A stretch of DNA of 36,435 bases, taken from positions 1 through 36,435 of the forward strand of contig ONFP01000016.1 in NCBI GenBank assembly GCA_900317105.1, read 5' to 3'. A program made the translations under genes and the position numbers. The notes under the pieces were generated by a model. The model made no database searches, had not been told where the DNA came from, and saw only the letters and a program-made list of their open reading frames with translations. Below, one piece after another: positions 6,410-13,360 of this stretch. The DNA is from an uncultured Succinatimonas sp. GTDB taxonomy: Bacteria > Pseudomonadota > Gammaproteobacteria > Enterobacterales > Succinivibrionaceae. Each line of letters starts with the position of its first letter. The stretch's first letter is position 1.

Positions 6410-8038
6410 TTACAGCTCGGCAATCAGCTCAACAAAATCTGAAGCATTCTTCTTACCGAAAACCACCTTTGAATCATTGAGAATAATACAAGGCACACTC
6501 ATGATATTGTATTTATCCTTTAAATCCGGATAGTACTGAATATCGTACATCTGAGCCTTAACTCTGGTATTGAGGGAAGCAATTCTCTGTGATCCCATTA
6601 CAGCTTCGGGACACATGGTGCAGCTTAAAGAAACCACAACTTTGATATCTACATCCTTATCAATTGCCTTTATTGAGGCTAAGAGAGATTCATCAATAGC
6701 CTGTCCTGGACCTGCAGTATTATACAAAGCAACGATAAAGGAATTGAACTCATGACCACCAGGAACACCGTGGAATACAATTCGGTCTGATGAACCGTCA
6801 TAGCTTACTATATGAATGCCGGGATCAGACTCAGTGTTTAGCACTTCATAATGAATTCTCTCTGATAATGAAGAAAACTCTTCACAAAAGCCCCTGAGCT
6901 TTGATGCCAGTTCTGTGTGATCATCATGAACTCTTAAAATCACATCTTTCTCAAATTTAGCTATTACAGCCCCAACCTGTGCCTTTATTTCTTCAGACAG
7001 GAAGGAATCAGAATCAGCCTCTGCTGTATCAGTCTTTACTGATGGAGTTTTCTGAGGTTTTACCTCAGACTTTTCCTGCTTGAATTCAGGCAGATCCAGC
7101 TCGTCATGGAGTCTTGAGATATGCTTTTCAGCAGCAGTGGCACTTATCGCACCATCTGATACTGCTGTAACCACCTGACGAAGATTCTTTACACACAGAT
7201 CACCGGCAGCAAAAACTCCTTCCACAGAGGTCATTCTGTTCTCATCGGTAATTACGTAGCCATTATCATCAAGCTTAATTTTGTCTTTAAACAGAGAGGT
7301 ATTTGGAACATATCCTGCAAAAACAAACACACCGAAATTCTGTCCGTCAGAAGAGCTGAAATCAGTTTCCTCACGGGTAAGATTATTGATTAGTTTTGCA
7401 GACTCAACAGAGTTTTCTCCATCAACTTTTACCAACTCTGTATTGAATAGTACTTTTATAGATGGATATTTTTTTAGCTCATCACTTACGCTTCTGGCAC
7501 ATTTGAATTCAGCAGAACGGACACAGATAGTAATGGAACGGGCATATTTGGTAAGAAAAATACTCTCTTCTACCGCGGCAAAACCACCGCCTATAACCAG
7601 AAGATCTTTTCCTGTAAAGAATTCTCCATCACAGGTAGCACAGTAGGCAACGCCTCTCCCCTGGAATCTGTCCTCTCCCTCAAAACCAACTTTTCTTGGA
7701 TTTGCGCCTGTAGCAATAATAACTGCCAGAGTTTTCAGTATTCCTTTAGAGGTGATAATTTCTTTGATTTTATTGTTTAAATTAAGATCGGTTACATCAG
7801 CACTTAGAAATTCAGCACCAAAATTCTGAGCCTGCTGAAACATGGTTGAGGTGAGTTCTGAGCCGCTGGTACTGATAATACCGGGATAATTTACAACTTC
7901 AGAGGTGATGGTAATCTGTCCGCCGATTTTCTCTTTTTCGACAACCAGAACTTTATATCTTGCTCTTGCCAGGTATATAGCGGCGGTTAGCCCCGCCGGG
8001 CCACCGCCGATAATAATGGCATCATACATTTTTTCCAT
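6410..8038 (-). CDS. AhpF-like flavoprotein reductase with the dithiol domain moved to the C terminus
   Basis: Predicted to pass electrons from NAD(P)H through FAD and two disulfide centres to the peroxiredoxin AhpC encoded just upstream. Residues 1-310 are a thioredoxin-reductase module: FAD motif GGGPAG (11-16), redox centre CATC (133-136), nucleotide motif VIGGGFAAVE (148-157) and the second FAD motif FAAGD (276-280). Residues about 318-345 are a charged linker. Residues about 346-542 resemble the AhpF N-terminal double-thioredoxin domain, with redox centre CTMC (473-476) and a cis-Pro (Pro516 in SVPC). In classical AhpF the dithiol domain comes first, so this is a swapped order. AGGA lies 8 bases before the ATG. 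The gene follows ahpC by 20 bases and is surely in the same operon. Pairing with AhpC is inferred. Confidence 0.88.
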   Translation of the reverse strand: MEKMYDAIIIGGGPAGLTAAIYLARARYKVLVVEKEKIGGQITITSEVVNYPGIISTSGSELTSTMFQQAQNFGAEFLSADVTDLNLNNKIKEIITSKGILKTLAVIIATGANPRKVGFEGEDRFQGRGVAYCATCDGEFFTGKDLLVIGGGFAAVEESIFLTKYARSITICVRSAEFKCARSVSDELKKYPSIKVLFNTELVKVDGENSVESAKLINNLTREETDFSSSDGQNFGVFVFAGYVPNTSLFKDKIKLDDNGYVITDENRMTSVEGVFAAGDLCVKNLRQVVTAVSDGAISATAAEKHISRLHDELDLPEFKQEKSEVKPQKTPSVKTDTAEADSDSFLSEEIKAQVGAVIAKFEKDVILRVHDDHTELASKLRGFCEEFSSLSERIHYEVLNTESDPGIHIVSYDGSSDRIVFHGVPGGHEFNSFIVALYNTAGPGQAIDESLLASIKAIDKDVDIKVVVSLSCTMCPEAVMGSQRIASLNTRVKAQMYDIQYYPDLKDKYNIMSVPCIILNDSKVVFGKKNASDFVELIAEL

Positions 8039-8058
8039 GAGACACCATCCTTTTTGTT

Positions 8059-8643
8059 TTAGATTAAACCAACCAGATCAAATGAAGGCTTCAGAGTTTC
8101 CTTGCCAGGCTGCCATTTAGCAGGACAGACCTCATCACCGTGTTCTGCAACAAACTGTAAAGCCTGAACTTTACGTAGCAACTCCTCTGCATTACGTCCA
8201 ACATTACCTGCACTAACCTCATAAGCGGCAATCTTGCCCTCTGGGTTGATAATGTAGGTACCGCGCTCTGCCATACCTGCCTCTTCAATGTATGCATCAA
8301 CATCACGAGCCAAAGCGCCGGTTGGATCACCAATCATAGGATATGAAATCTTGCCAACTTTCTCAGAACTCTCATGCCAAGCCTTGTGGACAAAGTGGGT
8401 ATCACAGGATACAGAGTAGATCTCACAGCCGATCTTCTTGAAGTTTTCATATTGATTTTCAAGATCTTCAAGCTCTGTAGGACAGACAAAAGTAAAATCA
8501 GCAGGATAGAAGAAAAGAACTGACCACTTGCCTAATAAATCAGACTTGGTTAAATCTCTAAACTCCCCCTTGCCTTTAACGCCATCTTTATTCTGGTATA
8601 CAGTTACTTTAAAATCTGCAAGCTCTTTATTGATTAATGACAT
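8059..8643 (-). CDS. ahpC: Alkyl hydroperoxide reductase peroxiredoxin subunit
   Basis: A typical 2-Cys peroxiredoxin that reduces hydrogen peroxide, organic peroxides and peroxynitrite in the cytosol. Length is 194 residues (E. coli 187). The peroxidatic Cys54 is in FYPADFTFVCPTE and the resolving Cys173 in GDEVCPAKW. GGIG-type and YF-type sensitivity motifs are not fully conserved: the region reads GDPTGALAR and the C terminus ends DLVGLI. An AGGAG site lies 8 bases before the ATG. It is the first gene of a two-gene operon with the AhpF-like reductase and has its own 305-base upstream region with a 10-base inverted repeat. Identity is secure. Confidence 0.96.
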   Translation of the reverse strand: MSLINKELADFKVTVYQNKDGVKGKGEFRDLTKSDLLGKWSVLFFYPADFTFVCPTELEDLENQYENFKKIGCEIYSVSCDTHFVHKAWHESSEKVGKISYPMIGDPTGALARDVDAYIEEAGMAERGTYIINPEGKIAAYEVSAGNVGRNAEELLRKVQALQFVAEHGDEVCPAKWQPGKETLKPSFDLVGLI

Positions 8644-8698
8644 AATATAATCTCCTAGTTAATATGTAACTTACTAAATTAAAAACCTTTTAAATTAC

Positions 8699-8724
8699 CT
8701 AATGCTAACTTATATTAGCATTAG
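8699..8724 (-). promoter_or_regulatory. Perfect 10-base inverted repeat upstream of ahpC
   Basis: CTAATGCTAA (8699-8708) and TTAGCATTAG (8715-8724) flank a 6-base spacer, 56 bases before the ahpC start. The position fits a repressor/activator operator or a 5' UTR hairpin. The flanking T-run is on the plus strand, where no gene needs ending, so a terminator role is unlikely. Confidence 0.5.
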
Positions 8725-8827
8725 ATAACTTTTTTATTCTAAAAAAAGAGAAGGATTTATAATCTGAATCAAACTTCTCGTTCACTTCATGTCTAGGATA
8801 ATACCATTAAATTTTACTAAATTAAAT

Positions 8828-8846
8828 ACTATTGATAATCATTCTT
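8828..8846. promoter_or_regulatory. Weak Fur-box-like sequence
   Basis: The 19 bases match the Fur consensus at about 14 positions, including an intact GATAATCATT core at 8834-8843. The region is very AT-rich, so chance is a real possibility. It is 185 bases upstream of ahpC. Confidence 0.2.
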
Positions 8847-8948
8847 AATAAGAAATAAGATTATTCAGAATTTCAATTACTTAATTTTATTTAATTTCTT
8901 AAGAATAAAGATAAAAACAGCGAAGAAAGCAAGTAAAAAGCTTAAGTA

Positions 8949-9743
8949 CTAATGAAGAATATCAGAGCAGTCTCTGCCTACCAAAGAACAGGCTGTAGAG
9001 AACAGATCATTGAAATTATTAGTGAAATTACTCATGAAGGCACCTAGGGAGAAAGTAAGTACCGAAATGCCCACAATCATGGATATAGCAAAACCCAAAG
9101 AGAAGATATTAAGCTGAGGAGCTGCTTTGGTCATAACACCAAGTGTGAAATTAACAACCAGCATGGTACAGATTGCACTCATGGACATTGCAAGACCAGC
9201 TTTAAACATTGAACCAGAGAAAAACATCAGATCATTTAAACTCTGAGAAGGAATAAAAGAGCCCATCGGCAGAGTAGTAAAGCTATCCATGAGTAGATTA
9301 AAAAACAGCAGATGCCCGTTTATAGAAAAGAAAACCAGAGTACATAGAACAGTAAAGAACTGGCCTACAACAGGAGTATTTGTTCCTGATACAGGATCAA
9401 CCAGAGAGGCAAAGCCAAGACCTGTCTGCATAGCAACAGCCTGACCGGCAATAATGAAGGCCTGAGAAACAAACAGCGTTACCATGCCTAAAGCAAGACC
9501 GATTAAAACTTCCTTAATCGTAATGAGAATTCCGTAAACACTAAAAGGTTCAGTATTTGGAGCCAGATCAGGAATATTAGGAAGCATGCACAGGGTAATA
9601 GCAAAGGCAGATAGAGTCTTAGTCATCGTAGGAATACTACGTGACGAGATCGCGAACATGCTGCCAAAAAAAGCAGCAATTCTGCACAAGGGCCAGACAA
9701 TCTGAGCTATGGCAGTAAGAGATATTGGCTCTAAAAAATTCAT
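8949..9743 (-). CDS. fliR: Flagellar export gate protein FliR
   Basis: Integral membrane subunit of the FliPQR export gate of the flagellar type III secretion apparatus. The 264-residue protein has the usual series of hydrophobic helices, the FGSMFAISSRSIPTMTK region near the N terminus where FliR carries conserved residues, and QTGLGFASLVDP in the middle, a strongly conserved FliR segment. Its ATG overlaps the fliQ stop in TAATG, so the two are coupled. It is the last gene of the flagellar block; flhB, which commonly follows fliR in polar-flagellate gammaproteobacteria, is not present here, and ahpC follows instead. Confidence 0.95.
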   Translation of the reverse strand: MNFLEPISLTAIAQIVWPLCRIAAFFGSMFAISSRSIPTMTKTLSAFAITLCMLPNIPDLAPNTEPFSVYGILITIKEVLIGLALGMVTLFVSQAFIIAGQAVAMQTGLGFASLVDPVSGTNTPVVGQFFTVLCTLVFFSINGHLLFFNLLMDSFTTLPMGSFIPSQSLNDLMFFSGSMFKAGLAMSMSAICTMLVVNFTLGVMTKAAPQLNIFSLGFAISMIVGISVLTFSLGAFMSNFTNNFNDLFSTACSLVGRDCSDILH

Positions 9744-10012
9744 TACCCGATAGACTGAGGAATCAGATCAATAATAAGTCTGAAAAATGACATAAGCTTT
9801 TCAAGGCCCCAGTGAGCACCGAAAATCAAAGCACCCACTGTTACCACAAGACGAGGCAGGAAAGATAAGGTCTGCTCGTTAATTGATGTTGCAGCCTGAA
9901 AAACAGACACAATCAAACCAACACACAGAGAAGGGATAATACTGGCACTAACCAGAATAGCCACCAGCCCTAAAGCTTCTCTGACAATATCAATAAAGAC
10001 CTCGGCTTCCAT
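9743..10012 (-). CDS. fliQ: Flagellar export gate protein FliQ
   Basis: Small inner-membrane subunit of the flagellar export gate. At 89 residues it has the family length and two hydrophobic helices (about 12-36 and 52-75). The segment IVSVFQAATSINEQTLSF is the signature loop of FliQ/SctS proteins. One base separates its start from the fliP stop and one base overlaps with fliR. Confidence 0.95.
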   Translation of the reverse strand: MEAEVFIDIVREALGLVAILVSASIIPSLCVGLIVSVFQAATSINEQTLSFLPRLVVTVGALIFGAHWGLEKLMSFFRLIIDLIPQSIG

Positions 10013-10013
10013 A

Positions 10014-10832
10014 TTATGTACCTCCGACGCCTATACCAAAGCTTGTCATCAGTGTTCCCATGATAAGAGACCAGCCGTCAACAAGCACAAAAAGCATCAG
10101 TTTAAATGGAAGAGATACAATCATAGGCGAGAGCATCATCATACCCATAGCCATAAGTATGGATGCGACCACCAGATCGATAATCAGAAACGGCAGGAAC
10201 AGCATAAATCCAATCTGAAATGCTGTTTTAAGCTCACTGATGATGAAAGCAGGGATAACAACTCTCATTGGGACATCATCGAGCTTGTCAATTTTTACAT
10301 TTGCATACTCTGAAAATGCATTAAGATCAGACATACGGGTCTGATTCAGCATAAACTTGTGGAGAGGTTTCTGAGCAAGAGAAAATGCTTCCCTGGCCTC
10401 AATTTTCTCTTCCATATAAGGCTCAATAGCTGTGGTATACATATCATCAAAAACAGGTGTCATTACGAATATTGTCATGAACAGAGCTATACCGACAACA
10501 ACCTGATTGGAAGGAGCCGCCTGAAGACCGATAGCCTGACGAAGAATACCGATTACAATTACAATTCTGGTAAAGGATGTCATCATAACCAGAATGGATG
10601 GTATGAATGACAGAAGGCCCATCAGGATTACAACCTGAAGATTCAGGGCATAATCAGAGGTGCCGTCAGGATTGACTTTTACCGTAAAGGCATTGATATC
10701 AAGATTACCTGCAGCTGAGGCTGTAGGGACAAAATAAAGAATTCCGGCACTGACAAGTGCAATACAAAGACTAATGGCAAAAGTTTTCTTAAGGGATGCC
10801 AGGGTATTAAAAAGTCGCCTGGTATTTCCCAT
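10014..10832 (-). CDS. fliP: Flagellar export gate protein FliP
   Basis: Core subunit of the FliP5FliQ4FliR1 export gate. The protein has an N-terminal signal peptide (cleaved in known FliP) with arginines and lysines at about 5-20 and a hydrophobic stretch ending TASAAG, then the conserved LQVVILMGLLSFIPSILVMM, TRIVIVIGILRQAIG, and the C-terminal FKLMLFVLVDGWSL. Start choice is uncertain: the ATG at 10832 comes 10 bases after the fliO stop, while an in-frame ATG at 10865 overlaps fliO by 23 bases. Neither has a well-spaced ribosome site. From 10832 the protein has 272 residues, closer to E. coli FliP (245). Identity is secure. Confidence 0.94.
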   Translation of the reverse strand: MGNTRRLFNTLASLKKTFAISLCIALVSAGILYFVPTASAAGNLDINAFTVKVNPDGTSDYALNLQVVILMGLLSFIPSILVMMTSFTRIVIVIGILRQAIGLQAAPSNQVVVGIALFMTIFVMTPVFDDMYTTAIEPYMEEKIEAREAFSLAQKPLHKFMLNQTRMSDLNAFSEYANVKIDKLDDVPMRVVIPAFIISELKTAFQIGFMLFLPFLIIDLVVASILMAMGMMMLSPMIVSLPFKLMLFVLVDGWSLIMGTLMTSFGIGVGGT

Positions 10833-10842
10833 AAGTTCATGA

Positions 10843-11259
10843 TCAGTGCTCTTTTGTAGAATCATTCTCTTTCAAGCTCTTTTGTGTCTGAGCATCTGCC
10901 CCGGACATAATCTTTTCAAATTCAAGTTTTACATCATCAACGTCAGTAAGATAGGTTATCTGATTCTGGGTAACACCAAGCAGAACTTTTTTACTGCCGG
11001 CTTTTACAATAACAACTCTCTGCTTGGGGCCAACATAAAGCTGATTCTCTATTCCCAAAGTCCCCTTGTTGACTTTTACAAAGCGAGTCTTTCTCAGAAG
11101 ATAAGCTAATGCAACTATCAAAGACAGGATTGCAAAGGTTGAAATTACCCATGAAAAAATAGAGGCTGTGTCCAGTACAGGACCACCAGCCTTATCCTCT
11201 GCAGCTAAAACAGGTGCCGCAGCAAAAATACTAAAAGCGCATAAAAAACGTCTAATCAT
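10843..11259 (-). CDS. fliO: Flagellar export apparatus assembly protein FliO
   Basis: Helps assemble FliP in the inner membrane. The product of 138 residues begins with a hydrophobic signal-like segment (MIRRFLCAFSIFAAAPVLAA) and has a second membrane helix at about 35-55 (FSWVISTFAILSLIVALAYLL). The cytoplasmic part contains VGPKQRVVIVKAGSKKVLLGVT, the conserved FliO core. The ATG at 11259 lies 5 bases after the fliN stop; an upstream in-frame TTG at 11289 overlaps fliN and is less likely. The C terminus overlaps the longer alternative start of fliP. Confidence 0.9.
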   Translation of the reverse strand: MIRRFLCAFSIFAAAPVLAAEDKAGGPVLDTASIFSWVISTFAILSLIVALAYLLRKTRFVKVNKGTLGIENQLYVGPKQRVVIVKAGSKKVLLGVTQNQITYLTDVDDVKLEFEKIMSGADAQTQKSLKENDSTKEH

Positions 11260-11263
11260 ATGA

Positions 11264-11671
11264 CTACTGCAATTTCTTGATACGCTCAACCTGACTAATT
11301 ACATCAGTTAAACGGATACCAAATTTATCGTTAACTACAACAACCTCACCATGAGCAATCAGGGTACCGTTTACCAGCACATCCAATGGTTCACCTGCCA
11401 TACGCTCAAGCTCAATAACAGAACCTTGATTCAGCTGTAGCAGATTTCTAATAGATATCTTTGCGTGACCAACTTCCATTGTAATAGTTACCGGAATATC
11501 CAGAATGGAATCCAGTTTTTTTCGTTCTTCAGCTGTCAAAGGAGACTTGCTCTGAGCCCCACCCTCTTCCTCAAATTCTTCAACTGGAGGAGAAACGGGA
11601 TCTTCACTGCCACCTTCCTGTGCACCAAGAGCCGCAGCCCACTCGTCGGCTAATTTCTGATCGTCTGACAT
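11264..11671 (-). CDS. fliN: Flagellar motor switch protein FliN
   Basis: C-ring component that works with FliM and FliG in torque switching. At 135 residues it matches the family. After an acidic, low-complexity N terminus (about 1-45) comes the SpoA/surface-presentation domain: ILDIPVTITMEVGHAKISI, LLQLNQGSVIELER, GEPLDVLVNGTLIAHGEVVVV and the C-terminal KFGIRLTDVIS. GAAGG lies 8 bases before the ATG. It follows fliM by 10 bases. Confidence 0.96.
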   Translation of the reverse strand: MSDDQKLADEWAAALGAQEGGSEDPVSPPVEEFEEEGGAQSKSPLTAEERKKLDSILDIPVTITMEVGHAKISIRNLLQLNQGSVIELERMAGEPLDVLVNGTLIAHGEVVVVNDKFGIRLTDVISQVERIKKLQ

Positions 11672-11681
11672 ACATCACCTT

Positions 11682-12728
11682 CTAATCGTCATCAAAATCT
11701 TCCATCTCATCTTCATCAGCAATATTAACTCCATTACCTTTAATAAAGCTGAAGTCATTCTTAGCACTCTTAGGTCTTTCCAGTACCTCAGAGATTCTGA
11801 TGGCCATCTTATCTTTTGACTGCCCAAGCTTGGCATGATAGCTTGGCAGATCCTCTACATATACCAGAAGATTATCCGGAATATCAACGTTTAAAACATC
11901 TCCAACCTTAAAATCCATCACATCGCGTAGGGAAACAAGTGTGTCGAGAAGCTTTACTCGCATATCCACGTTGACATCCATAACCTCTTCACGTAGAGCT
12001 TTATTCCATCTTACATCAGTATCGCCCTTGTCTGACTGCACACCAGCATCCAGAAGCTCTCTGATAGGTTCAATCATGGAATATGGGAAGCAGATATGCA
12101 GATCTCCGCCACCACCATCCAGATCCACATGGAACTGATTTACCACCAGAACTTCAGATGGAGAAACAATGTTTGCCATCGAAGGGTTAACTTCAGAATC
12201 AAGGTATTCGAACTCAACATCCATTACAGGAGACCATGCATCCTTGTAATCAGCGAACACCATCTTCAGAAGTTTCTGAGTAATTCGTCTTTCTGTAGGA
12301 GTAAATTCACGACCTTCAATCTTGGTTCTGAATCTACCCTCACCACCGAAAAAGTTTTCAACCAGAATAAATACCAGTCTGGCTTCCAGTGTGATCAGAG
12401 CTGTACCCTTTAAAGGACGGAAACGAACCATGTTTAAGGAGGTAGGCACGAACAGAGTCTGAGTGTATTCTCCAAACTTCATCATGTTCACGCCAGTCCA
12501 GGTAACTTCAGCACTGTGACGCATCATGTTAAAAAGGCTGATACGCATGTGACGGGCAAAACGTTCGTCCACAAGCTCAAGAGTTGGCATACGGCCACGA
12601 ACAATACGTTCCTGAGAGCCAAAGTCAAAAGTCTTGACGCCAGTAGTTTCCTGGGGTTTTTCCTCTTCAACATCATCCGCTCCATGTAACAGAGCATCGA
12701 TTTCGTCCTGAGATAAAAACTCGGTCAC
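11682..12728 (-). CDS. fliM: Flagellar motor switch protein FliM
   Basis: C-ring protein that binds phosphorylated CheY. The N-terminal LSQDEIDALLHG (residues 5-16) is the CheY-P binding peptide. The middle domain has the FliG-contacting GGEGR motif in VENFFGGEGRF, and the C-terminal SpoA domain follows (VGDVLNVDIPDNLLVYVE). The length of 348 is normal; the last ~25 residues are acidic. It begins with GTG, supported by AAGGAG 8 bases upstream. It lies 12 bases after fliL. Confidence 0.96.
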   Translation of the reverse strand: MTEFLSQDEIDALLHGADDVEEEKPQETTGVKTFDFGSQERIVRGRMPTLELVDERFARHMRISLFNMMRHSAEVTWTGVNMMKFGEYTQTLFVPTSLNMVRFRPLKGTALITLEARLVFILVENFFGGEGRFRTKIEGREFTPTERRITQKLLKMVFADYKDAWSPVMDVEFEYLDSEVNPSMANIVSPSEVLVVNQFHVDLDGGGGDLHICFPYSMIEPIRELLDAGVQSDKGDTDVRWNKALREEVMDVNVDMRVKLLDTLVSLRDVMDFKVGDVLNVDIPDNLLVYVEDLPSYHAKLGQSKDKMAIRISEVLERPKSAKNDFSFIKGNGVNIADEDEMEDFDDD

Positions 12729-12740
12729 GTTATAAGCTCC

Positions 12741-13295
12741 TTACTGTAGAACAAATTTAGTAAACAGGATCTGGTCTACGACCGGAGTCTTGTTAAGCTC
12801 TGACATCTTTGCCCTCACAGCATCCAGTAAATCACGCTTTAGTCGCTGTCTTCCTGAAGGAAGCAGTAGGGCTTCGTATGACTGGGCTGATAGTCTCTCA
12901 AAAATTACACTGGTGATAAGAGCAAGATGGTTTTTGGCTAAAGCTTCATTCTCTTCACCAATAACAACCAGCACCACATCAACCTGTCCAGTATGAATCC
13001 TTCTGTCACTCTTTATGGAGAAAGTAAAGGTTTCTTTAATAGGAACATAGATATCACGCTGAAGCAACATCTTTTCCTTTTCCTCAGCTGCCTTCAGTGC
13101 GGCTTTTTCCTCAGGGGTTGGCCCAGGAGGTTCAAAAGGAGGGAGATGCTTGAAATACGCAACACCAAAATAACCGCCAACACCAACAATCAGCAGCAGA
13201 ACAACAGCTATGATTAAGAAAAGTTTACCTTTCTTTTTAGGAGCATCATCTGAATCTGCTGTATCAACATTATCTTTTTCTTTTTCTTTAGCCAT
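12741..13295 (-). CDS. fliL: Flagellar basal body protein FliL
   Basis: Inner-membrane protein that associates with the stators and basal body. The 184-residue product has a charged cytoplasmic N terminus (1-23), one transmembrane helix (about 26-48, LFLIIAVVLLLIVGVGGYFG), a Pro-rich linker and the periplasmic stomatin-like domain with YVPIKETFTFSI and VDVVLVVI. The C terminus LFTKFVLQ is the usual FliL end. A strong AAGGAG site precedes the ATG. It follows fliK after 65 bases. Confidence 0.94.
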   Translation of the reverse strand: MAKEKEKDNVDTADSDDAPKKKGKLFLIIAVVLLLIVGVGGYFGVAYFKHLPPFEPPGPTPEEKAALKAAEEKEKMLLQRDIYVPIKETFTFSIKSDRRIHTGQVDVVLVVIGEENEALAKNHLALITSVIFERLSAQSYEALLLPSGRQRLKRDLLDAVRAKMSELNKTPVVDQILFTKFVLQ

Positions 13296-13360
13296 AATTC
13301 TCTCCTTTTTTTTATATTATGGCACACAGATAAAATTATTCACTTAATTATCATATATTT

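Larger units (their letters stand above)
8644..8948. other. 305-base AT-rich gap between fliR and ahpC
   Basis: No gene is visible. The region should hold the ahpC promoter (minus strand) and the end of the flagellar transcript. I see a perfect 10-base inverted repeat at 8699-8724 and a Fur-box-like stretch at 8828-8846. I find no clear OxyR four-part site (ATAG/CTAT spacing) and no intrinsic terminator with a T-run after fliR. Confidence 0.7.

Noticed and set aside
7281-7646. 121-codon plus-strand frame inside the AhpF-like gene
   Set aside because: Antisense shadow of a strongly conserved gene; no own motifs or ribosome site.
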